From Rhynochetos jubatus (Eukaryota > Chordata > Aves > Eurypygiformes > Rhynochetidae), in contig CM050656.1 in assembly GCA_027574665.1 (NCBI GenBank), positions 16,443,501 through 16,507,500 on the forward strand: a stretch of DNA of 64,000 nucleotides, read 5' to 3'. Positions 23,501 through 32,580 of this stretch are shown piece by piece (the stretch's first letter is position 1; every line of letters begins with the position of its first letter). The position numbers and the translations under genes are program-made. The notes beneath the pieces were generated by a model, which searched no databases, was not told the DNA's origin, and was given only the letters and a program-made list of their open reading frames with translations.

Positions 23501-26500
23501 TCACTGGGGCTGTGAGAGAAAGTTTGCTCCCGTTAACTCTGTTCTATGCAGAACTGCTGCTGTGCTTTAAGGCTGAGTATTTCTAACGACTCCAAGCAAG
23601 TTGTGTTTGGAGCATTTACTTACTTCTTTGTCATTGGTCAAGCCTAGATTCTTCATGTCTATGACATTATAAAAAGTGTTGTTCAGGACGACTTCTATGA
23701 CCTGTACCTGAAACCACAAAAGCAGATGAGACAGTGAACTGGGGCACCCTCTCCGCCAGCAGCCTGGCAGTCTTTTCAGTCACTGTAAAGAAAAGCAACG
23801 CAGTCCCCCCATACCCCCACTGTACAGTTGATAAAATGCAATCTACTGAACATGTAGACAATGTTGTAGCACCTCTCTCACTTGTGTCCTGCCAGGCACT
23901 GACTGATATTCTCCCCCATTATGTTCACAGTCGGGGAGCAGCGTATGGACTTCTCAGTGTGTTCTGTTTTTCTCAGACCATCTAGCTGTGCCACCAGTTT
24001 CCAGCCTTACACAGAACTGTCAGTGGAAATAATAGTCTCGTTTTGGTCTTCTCAGTCATCTGATTAAGACTCGCTATCGTTTAAGTAAAACGTTGACAGG
24101 AGGAAAGAAGATACCTGTGACACTTTAGAAAGGACGAGCATCTGGATAGAGTTGACCGTTTTCTGGTAAGAGGGTGAATACTCCCCGCAGTCAGGTGGCC
24201 CAGAAAAGGCTTCAAGGATACATTCACGGATTTTCTTCCTAGAGGTAACACAGGTGTTTTAAGAACCTTTCGTCGGCTGTCTCTGTCTAGATCCATAATG
24301 TTTTGCTGTGGGGTGTTTTTCTCTGCCTTTTCTGACAAATGCACGGCACATGGGATTTCATGGAAGAACAATTTCTTTGTCCTGTCCCCTCCAAATTAAT
24401 TTCTCCCCTAGGTCTATGATTCACCAATAGGTGTTTTGCTAAAAGTATTTAACAAATTAGTTGTTAGTTTGCTCTCCTGGTGTTCTGTACTGAACACCAA
24501 ACTGTCCATTTCAATACTGTCCGTGGGAGAGAGCAGTACCCCCCAAGGTGTGCCTTGTCTCTCTGATGAGTGCTTAGCGCTCCCACAGAGATCTCTGAGA
24601 GTGGCTGGTGGCCAGCAACTGCAGACCTGGCCCTTACACCTGCCGTGTTGTACAGAGGGATTTGGGGATCACAGATTAGGTAATAAATATTATTTGATTT
24701 GACATATACCATACGCAGTCGAAGTCAAAATCTCTGCATTCGCCGTATGACCATTTGCAGAAGAGCTCTCCACATAAAATCCTGTCATTCCTTTCAGGAA
24801 GTGTGGTGTGTTCATTCTTAAAGAAGCCTTCAAATCCAGACTGTGTGGTCTTCATAAGTTTCAGATCTTTAATTCCAGCAAAAACAACCAGAGGACCTGT
24901 GATCCAAAAAAAGAGACAGTATGAGCTCCTTTTCAGGCAGAAAGAGAGAAACCCCTGGGTGTGTAGTTGCCGTGGCAGCTCCAGAGCCACGAAGCGGTCT
25001 CTCCAGGGCTCACTCGCAGGCTTCCGTTGCAAGCCTAGCTACTTTTAAAATCTATTTTCTGCACACCACTAGTTGTAAGAACCAAGTCAGAAACTACTGA
25101 AATCAGAGCTCGCTCTGAGAAACAGAGAATCCCCTCAAGTGACCTGCAGTCAAGGAGAGCTGAGGACACCCTCTGTCTCACCTCCCTGGAGCTGGGACAT
25201 GCATTGGATTGGCTCTCACTAATGTCAGCCCAGGGACTACTAATTGCGCTAAAGGGAAATGAGGAAGGCTGCTAGTGCTGCAGGGTACAGGAGGGGTGAG
25301 GTGAGCCCTTTCTAACAGCATAGACGGGTGTAGAAACCCTCTGTACAAAGCCTGGGAGCCTCAGTCAGAAACTCACTTCACATACCCATCCTGATGTGAG
25401 GTTTGCATCCCTAAGAACGAGAGGGCGAGGAGCCAATGCAAATCCCTGCAGCTCAGCTAATGAGCAGGAACTGGCGCGGATACAGATGCCACCCACAGGT
25501 TCAAACTGACTGTTTTTGCTCTTAGCCACTATTTATAAAATGTGCTGTTGTTGTAGATCACTCTTGCATGGGTGGATTATCATTTTATAAAGATCAAACA
25601 GTTGTGTCCTGAACCTTTTCTTCTAACAAACCTTTTGCGTGGTGGTTAAAAAATTTCAAGTCGTCAGTCATTTAGAGCACACAGAGCTGATAACTGAAAA
25701 TCTCACTGACCAGAGCTGCCAAAAAGGCAGATCCAGAAAAGAGAAACCTCATGGCAGACAGGCTTATCCAGAGCCTGTGCAGATAGCTGGTGCCTGAGGC
25801 CCCGGCTGCTGTTTCTGGGCTGCTCTTGGTGCTTGCCCTAGCTAGTTCAACATTAATCCTTGAATACATCTGGGGCATAGTAATCCTGCCCTGCGCTGGG
25901 AAGACTGACAGACTTGGTCTTTAAACTGTGTCTTTGCAGGAATTTATACTGGAAATAATTCCACTGTGATGGGTATTTCCAAATGACATGATTGTTTGGA
26001 AGTTTTGGTGGTTTTTTAACTGCTCTGTCACTGGAAATGATCAAAACTGTGTTTTATCTATTACTTCCCCTCTTTACATCCGTTACTGGTTTTGAATGGG
26101 TCCATGGAGGTGGATCTGTAATTTTGGCTGCGTCCCCCTGTTATTTATTAAAGCTTTAAAAAAAAAAAATCTAAGGAAGAGGCTGTCCTTGGACAGGATA
26201 TTCTGTTGTTTGTTCAGATCTTGATGAATTCATTGCTTGGGTATAAGATCGTAATACACAGGTATTAATGTTGTGCAGATACTATCAGTGAACCTGAGGA
26301 TATATTTATCTCATATTCAAATGCACAGCGTGTTTGGAAGATTCCTTGCACGGAATGATTTACTGAAATGCTGGCTGGCTGGCTGTGTAGCAATCAACCT
26401 GAAACTCACTCCGAAGGATATAACATCTGGGTAAAGTTTTTGAGGTGAACGGCCTGTGTTGTGCTTTTAGCACTTTTCTGTGCTTTCAATATGTTTTGTG

Positions 26501-29451
26501 CTGCCTTTTCAGTTGTCAAATGTTGACTTTGTTAAGTTACTTAACGATGCTTTCAGTTTCCGAAAGAGTCTGAGCCTTTTATCAGCTGATACAATGGCCA
26601 AAAATGAATCTATAATTCTACTCAGCCTCACTGGGCTTCTTTAAAGATGAGAAAAGTGTTAAAAAGATAGGATTAACTGAGGAATAAGTTTCCGTAGCTG
26701 GCTGATGGGTGCATAGGAGGATGCTAAAGATAGAGAAGGTTCTCTTATAAGAAAAATTAAAGGGATTTGAAAATATTCTCTTTGGTTATTGTTCACCTAG
26801 GCAGGGAATCCTAAAGAAACAGCTAAAAGGCTACATGAAGGGAAGACTAAGAAGGAAAGGGAGTTTCTTCAGTAAGCCTTAAAGGCTTTTTGATTGTATA
26901 GAGCCTGTAATCACAGAATTTCATGCTGAATTTTCAAGATGATGAAAAATTTAGATTCAACCTGCACATTAAGAGCAGCAGCTTTTCAAGCAAGCATAAA
27001 CTCTTTTTCGTTCCTTTTTTAAAAAAATCAGGTTTCTTTTTTAGCATTTTCCAGAAACCAAAGTCAATACTACTGAGGCTGCCAAAAATGAAGCGAAGGC
27101 TAACATTACTAGGAGCGTTAAGGAAGGTTAGGCCAAGAGGCGCTGGAGACTTGTACGGGCGCTCTCTTTTCCTTCAGCAGGAGCACAAGGACGAAGCTCA
27201 AATGAGCCTTTCAGAACCTGAGTCCGGTCTGCAAGTGAGACTGGTCTTGCCATTACTCCAAACCCTGACATGCTGGGAAAATAGGGAGGGAGGGCAGGAC
27301 GGGAAACAGCTCCAAGTTACGTTAGGACAGCAATAGATAGATACTGAGCTAATGCCTGAAACATCTACCTCCACTGTGTGAAACACTGTAGTAGCCTCAG
27401 CTCAGTTCCCAGTAGTCTAAGAGATGGGTTAAATGAAACACCAGCACAGTGAGAGTGGACTTCCACTCTTCCTGTGAGCCGCAGCAAGAACAGATGATTT
27501 TTACACTCCCTTTGGAATGCCAGTTTACGGTCAGACAGCTGCGCTTGAAAGCCTATGTCTTTAAAGTATCAGAAAACTCTTAGTGAAGCCCAATGATGCT
27601 TTGTTCACACTCTGAAGTATTTTCATGTGGAAAAGTGTTTGCCCGTAGACCTGAGTGCTCGGGATGTTCAAGCCAGCCTGGCTTGCAGCACAGAAATTGC
27701 GTCTTTCTCAGAAATAAAACCAAGGCATGGTGACAGCGTTTTGGAAATAAATGCCAACTAGGCAACTGGCCTACAGCAGTGTGGTTTCATGGTCCGTTCT
27801 CCATAGGGCAATGATAATAGTGGGGCCGCAGAAGGTAGTACAATGTGAAGAAGTAAGCAGACCGTTCTCAGAAGGCTGTTAAATCCTGTGACAACCCATA
27901 GCAGTTGTGCCGTATGTTCAGTGGTAACTACTCTGTGTTTAGGATATACGTACAAATGTGAGCTATGTTAGTTCTTCAGCCATGTCTCAGAGACCAAGGA
28001 GTACAGAATGAGACCATGGAAAGTATTCTTTGGTTCAGACCTCTGGAGAGGTGTGGCTGTGCTGTAAGCCCTGTAACACCTTTCGCCCTCTCTAAAGCCA
28101 TCTTCATCTCATCGGCATAAATATTTACAGAGAAGTAAGGGAAGTTGCAGGTTCTTTTCTCACCGTCTCTGCACTGCTCAGCTTCACAAAAGCGGATCCC
28201 GTCAGGAACGCATACAAATGCGTGAACGTGAGGGACGCCGTTCTGCAATTCAGAGCAGACATGTAAGTAGAAGCGCAGCAAATCACATCTTAACTTGAAA
28301 ACAGGAGCTAAGAGAGTGACAAATGGCTCCAGCATAAAGAAACGGCATGTATTAGTATTTTAGGTACCTCATGTAGACGTTGCCATGGTACTTCTTGAAC
28401 ATAGGTTTTGACGTACGCCACTTGGCAAAATGTTGTCATGAAGTGTTTGCAGATATCTATAGCAAATTGTTCTAAAGTTGGGATCTAAGACACAAACAGT
28501 ATTATTAGAAAAAAGCAATTACCTCATTTAGCAAAGTAGATGGTTCTAATTGTCACAAATGTTTGGGAAGGGTCGATGTTAATAATACAGATTTCTTTCA
28601 ATCGTGGTTTTGCACGCTGTGCCTAGCGATTTGACCAGCTTGCAGCATACGCTGCCACTAGCAGGCACAGAGTCACATCAAGAATCTCCCATTCTGTGGT
28701 CTGGCGAGCTGCAGACCTTGGGCTGACAGAAACTGCTACGGAAGCCTTACACTTTGAGGATGTAATGCTGAAATAATCATAGCGATATTCTGATTAAGCC
28801 TCACAGGCTAAAGATGGGATTTCATTACTGAGACAGAATAGATGAATTGAGGGAAGCAAGAGCACAGTTAACAGAGTTTAGAGGAGTCTCACATTCTTTG
28901 AGACCTTCTGTTTACAAGTGCTTTATAGGAATAATGCAGTAATATGTGCTATTAAAATTTAAAAAATGGATCTTACATGGAATCTACCACAAATACTGCT
29001 AGCTCTGTGAAAAAAAACAACAAAGGCTTTGGAAAACTAGGAAGAAGTCCACAGGCTAAGCACTGAAGGAGGAAAAACTCTCTCCCAAATCACTGAAGGT
29101 GACACCAGTGCCGATCTGACATGCCAGTGGAGGGAGAGATTCTTTTGATGCGTTTTGAAAATAAAATGCATAACAAACACTTCCACATGCAGTCATAAGA
29201 AAGAGCAAGGCTAGTTAAAAAATAAAAAATACCCCATGCTTTTTGGCCAACACAAGGACAATATTCTTTATGGTGTCTGTGGGTATCACAAAGGAGTTGT
29301 TCCCATCCAGGTACTCATGGACAGAAGTCAGCCGGAGATGCGTGCACACTTCCACTTCTTTAACGAAGTGCTTCTTCCCTTCTCTATGGAGGCGCAGGAA
29401 CTTAATCGTGTTCTTGCCATATTCGCAGTTGAGGACTTCAACATCCTTGAT
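20430..29451 (-). CDS. UOX: UOX, urate oxidase (uricase); frame open but catalytic His lost
   Basis: Uricase oxidises urate to 5-hydroxyisourate in peroxisomes. Six exons on the minus strand (29451-29233, 28484-28368, 28242-28164, 24896-24710, 24238-24115, 23707-23624) are clearly uricase, with matching phases and GT-AG borders. A seventh, at 20513-20430, is a weaker last-exon candidate. Together they give about 297 residues without a stop or frameshift, close to the roughly 304 of mammals. Kept are YGK and IPTDTIKN (the Lys-Thr pair), the Arg in NDRIL, Gln in PSYQKT and Asn in the LNNTF stretch. The residue aligned to the catalytic His is Phe. The short first coding exon (about 10 codons) was not found. 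The frame stays open upstream of the first recognised acceptor to an ATG at 29505, a possible alternative start. It may be a decaying gene or one with a new role. Confidence 0.85.
20514..23623 (-). other. presumed last UOX intron
   Basis: Apart from the rival last exon at 21407-21490 nothing was recognised. A short GGATA-type run lies near 22849-22866. The boundaries depend on which last exon is real. Confidence 0.4.
23624..23707 (-). CDS. UOX: UOX exon carrying the lost catalytic histidine
   Basis: The acceptor is TTTCAG and the donor GTAAGT; 28 codons in phase 0 read VQVIEVVLNNTFYNVIDM and LGLTNDKE. The segment aligns gap-free with the family's SLPNIHYFNIDM region. Asn is kept, but the aligned His is TTT (Phe) at 23672-23674. 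Confidence 0.9.
24115..24238 (-). CDS. UOX: UOX exon with substrate-binding Gln
   Basis: The acceptor is CTCTAG and the donor GTATCT. It completes a split Trp codon and encodes KKIRECILEAFSGP and CGEYSPSYQKTVNSIQ, ending SKVSQ in phase 0. The Gln in SYQKT aligns with the substrate-contacting Gln of uricases. Confidence 0.9.
24710..24896 (-). CDS. UOX: UOX exon with uricase signature region
   Basis: The acceptor is GATCACAG and the donor GTATAT. It encodes PLVVFAGIKDLKLMKTTQ, then SGFEGFF, TTLPERNDRIL and FCKWSYGECRDFDFDCV. The active-site Phe and Arg are kept. Two positions depart from the uricase signature as I recall it: Met in LKLMK, and His where an aromatic residue precedes TTL. Confidence 0.93.
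24897..28163 (-). other. UOX intron
   Basis: Intron of about 3.3 kb separating the exons that encode EQCRD and GPLVVF. No further exon or recognisable repeat was found. Open frames on the plus strand near 26.9-27.3 kb match nothing I know. Confidence 0.65.
28164..28242 (-). CDS. UOX: UOX exon (VPHVHAF segment)
   Basis: The acceptor is ATTGCAG and the donor GTGAGA. The 79 bases encode NGVPHVHAFVCVPDGIRFC and EAEQCRD, ending in phase 1. This matches the conserved HVHAF and FCEVEQ segments of uricases. Confidence 0.93.
28368..28484 (-). CDS. UOX: UOX exon (ICKHF / EVPW segment)
   Basis: The acceptor is TGTCTTAG and the donor GTACCT. Its 39 codons in phase 0 include IPTLEQFAIDICKHF and TYVQEVPWQRLHE, matching the uricase stretch that ends EEIPWKRL. 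Confidence 0.93.
29233..29451 (-). CDS. UOX: UOX exon with Lys-Thr catalytic pair
   Basis: The acceptor is TTTTCTCTGCAG and the donor GTATTT. Its 73 codons include YGKNTIKFLRLHREGKKHF and FVIPTDTIKN. Lys of YGK (29413-29415) and the first Thr of PTDT (29278-29280), which form the catalytic pair in uricases, are both present. The frame continues open upstream to ATG 29505. Confidence 0.93.
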
Positions 29452-30904
29452 CTGCAGAGAAAACACGTGACAGTTGTAAAGGAACGCAGTGGAAGCCTGC
29501 GTCATGCTTGGTCAAAGAAACATAAACAATGCTATGGCCTTTATTTCTGTGGTTACCTTTGATGAAAATATTTCCGTTAGAAACTGCAAAGCCCTGATAG
29601 AAGGAAAAAATGCTTTAGGAAGATATTACTACATTAGTAGCAGCTGTGATAGAATTTTAAAATTTGGTGGGGGGACACAGACACATCATTTAACGTGTGC
29701 AACAGTGAACTAACCTCTCTTGTTCGTCACCCTCTGGATTAGTCCTGCCTATATAGAGTCTCCCCTCCATCATCCCTCCCTGAACCCAGAGTGCCCTGGT
29801 GCATGCAGTGACCGCAGGCAGAGCGGGACGGAGGGCAGGCAGCACTCGAACCTCCGCAGTCACCCCACCGGGGCTGGGTCGGCCCAGCTGGGCTGCACCT
29901 CAATATGGGCAACTCCTCGCCTTCCCTGGCACCGAGACCAGGCTTTCACCGCCTCCTACTCCTCCAGCTCCAGCAGCCAGGCTCCACGTGTGATGCTCTG
30001 AGCCCTCTCCGTTTCCCCGCAGAAGCTGGCAAAGGGTGATGAGCAGCCTGCATGGCAGGGTCCCCATTACGGGCAGGGCCCGTGGCACCCCGTGTCCCCA
30101 GGGCTGCCCCGTCACGCTCACAGGGCCACGGGCCTTGCTGCTCTGAGGGCAAGTGGAAGCGGTGAGTATGAAGCAACTCCTCCAGTAAGGATGGAAGGTT
30201 GCTTTGTAAGCAGGCAGGAGTCCCGGATGGAAAATGGAACAGCTGCCACGTTCTTGGCATGCTGTCTGCTCATCACCCCGCTGTGCACACGGCAATTCCC
30301 GAGAGCGGAAAGAAAAGACATCCCGAGCTGGGCTGGCTGAGAGCATTGCCTCCCAGCTGCGCCACAGTCCTGCTCTCGCAAGAGGGACCAGAAACGAGTC
30401 TGAGCAGCAAAATCCAGGCCTCGATCCGCACCTCCAAAATCCCAGCTTTCTGGGATCACTGGTTTTGTTTGCGCAAAGCCCTGTTCAGTTTTACCCTGCT
30501 TCTCTCGAATGCACCCCACTGACACATCTGTTGGAGAGGCTGTCCTAGAAAGGGGACAAAATCTGCAGGCGCTGTGAGGATTTCTGGTAGCCAAAACAGC
30601 CAGAGCTGACGGCACTAGACTCCCGTCAGGCTGAAATACCCCGTACTTGCTACCGACACCAGCACCTTCTAACGTAAGCGTAGTGAGGAGGGAGAGAGAG
30701 TATTTTACACACCGAAATGTAAGTTGAAGCTTTATGTGTGTGAGCTGCGAAGAGGTTATCAGCTGTAGAATTGCTCAATTCAGACACGTTGGGTCCTGAG
30801 AGAAACGCTAACGCACTTGAAACACAACTAAAACAAAATCGTTAACGAACTGCGAGGAAAGGGCTGCGCCTCGGCCATCAGCGCGTTTCCCCAGCCGGCC
30901 GGTG
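29452..30904. other. UOX upstream / DNASE2B upstream interval
   Basis: The UOX and DNASE2B coding regions diverge across this stretch. A TATA-like CTATATAGG on the minus strand at 29748-29756 lies about 300 bp above the first recognised UOX exon and could belong to a UOX promoter. The short first UOX coding exon was searched for here and not identified. Confidence 0.4.
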
Positions 30905-30924
30905 CCTGCGGCCCGGTGCCCGCA

Positions 30925-31556
30925 GCGCCGGGAGCCCCAGCCCGGGAGCCCCAGCGCCGGGAGCCCCAGCCCGGGAGCCCCAGCCCGGGAGCTCCAGCGC
31001 CGGGAGCCCCAGCCCGGGAGCCCCAGCGCCGGGAGCCCCAGCCCGGGAGCTCCAGCCCGGGAGCTCCAGCCCGGGAGCTCCAGCGCCGGGAGCCCCAGCC
31101 CGGGAGCCCCAGCGCCGGGAGCCCCAGCGCCGGGAGCCCCAGCCGGGAGCTCCAGCGCCGGGAGCCCCAGCGCCGGCAGCCCCAGCCCGGGAGCCCCAGC
31201 GCCGGGAGCCCCAGCGCCGGCAGCCCCAGCCCGGGAGCTCCAGCGCCGGGAGCTCCAGCCCGGGAGCTCCAGCGCCGGGAGCCCCAGCCCGGGAGCCCCA
31301 GCCCGGGAGCCCCCAGAGCCGGGAGCCCCAGCCCCGGAAGCCCCAGCCCGGGAGCCCCCAGAGCCGGGAGCCCCAGCCCGGGAGCCCCAGCCCGGGAGCC
31401 CCAACGCCGGCAGCCCCAGCCCCGGGAGCCCCAGCCCGGGAGCCCCAGCGCCGGCAGCCCCAGCCCCGGGAGCCCCAGCCCGGGAGCCCCAGCGCCGGCA
31501 GCCCCAGCGCCGGGAGCCCCAGCCCGGGAGCCCCAGCCCGGGAGCCCCAGCGCCGG
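30925..31556. repeat. GC-rich minisatellite, about 42 copies of a 15-bp unit
   Basis: The unit is roughly GGGAGCCCCAGCGCC or GGGAGCCCCAGCCCG, with the two forms interspersed and CTCC/CCCC variants. Because the unit is five codons long, every frame stays open and yields long Gly-Pro-Ala-Ser-Arg frames on both strands, which are not genes. The minus strand carries regularly spaced runs of three and four G. It ends about 0.5 kb before the DNASE2B start codon. Confidence 0.95.
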
Positions 31557-32580
31557 GGCGGGCAGGGCGCGGCGCGTCCCCGGGGCCCGCCGTGCGGGAG
31601 CGGTGCAGAGGCGGTGCTGCTGCGAGGGCTGCGGAGGGGCAGCGGGACAAACGGGTTTGTGTCGCTGCCGACAACACCGAGGCTTTCTCAGGGAGTTGTA
31701 AAACAGTCGTGCTTCGGTCTCGCGGCGCTGAAACGAAAGCAAAGGGTTCCGGGGGCTGTGGCGGTTTATTTATTTAAGGCTGAACACCCTGAACATTTTA
31801 AATAGCCAGATCCCACCTCCTAAAATACAAAGGTAAGTTTTCTCAAAACCGTAACTCGGCGGCGGCCTTTTTCTTGCCCACAGAACTCCTGAGCCGTTTC
31901 CAGCGGCTCCCGGCGCTCCCCGCAGCGGGAGCCCGACGCCCCGGGCCGGCCCCGCGTCCCCCCGCCCCGCAGGCGCTGACAGCTACTGCAACGCGACTTC
32001 TGCTTCCAGGGCCTGCCCAGTGCTCGCCCCGTGCGGCCGAGCAGCCGGAATGCCAGCGGGACCGGCGTGGTGCCACCTGGCTTTGCTGTGGCTTCTCCCC
32101 TCCGCGGCCCTGCGGGCAGCGCAGATTTCCTGCCGGAATGAAGACGGTGAGACCGTGGATTGGTGAGTAAATCCCGTGCGGTGGGTGGATCCCCGGGAAG
32201 TCGCGGATGGCGGTGGCTGCTCGGTGCGCCGGGCGCGCAGGTTTGCGGTTGGAAAGCCTGGGATAAGTTGCTGAAACGCGGTTTCTCCCTGCTGCGCCGC
32301 GACCAAGCGCCCGGCAGCACGGGCGTACGCAGCGGTCCCCGGACGGACCGGGAGGGTGAGCCGGGGCGCGGTGCCGGCCCATCCCGCAGGCGGCTCGCCG
32401 GGCCGACGGGGCCGAGCCCGGCCGCGAACCCGCACAGCAGCGCGGTGGGGCTTGTCCCCCGGCGGCAGAGAGCGGCGGGGTGGGAAAGCGCCGTCTGCCC
32501 CCGGGATGCGGAGGAGCATCCCGCCATCCCGGCCATCCCACTGCCAGCAGCCAGCCCGCGTTTGGGTATTCAAACGATTT
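31557..32580 (+). promoter_or_regulatory. CpG island, probable DNASE2B promoter
   Basis: The sequence is CpG-rich and surrounds the first DNASE2B exon. No clear TATA box was seen, as is usual for such promoters. The transcription start is probably between about 31.85 and 32.04 kb, but cannot be placed exactly. Confidence 0.55.
32050..32162 (+). CDS. DNASE2B: DNASE2B exon 1 (signal peptide)
   Basis: It starts at ATG 32050 and ends before GTGAGT at 32163, within the Trp codon of VDW. It encodes the hydrophobic signal peptide and AQISCRNEDGETVD. It lies in the CpG island. Confidence 0.93.

Noticed and set aside
29540..29725. Possible UOX first coding exon ending before GTAACC near 29555 or GTTAGT near 29717
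   Set aside because: Neither has an in-frame ATG that joins the next exon in phase 0.
30808..31777. Long open frames of 261-304 residues on both strands, rich in Gly, Pro, Ala, Ser and Arg
   Set aside because: They are translations of the 15-bp minisatellite, whose unit is a whole number of codons, so several frames stay open by construction. They show no domain and no supported start or splice sites.
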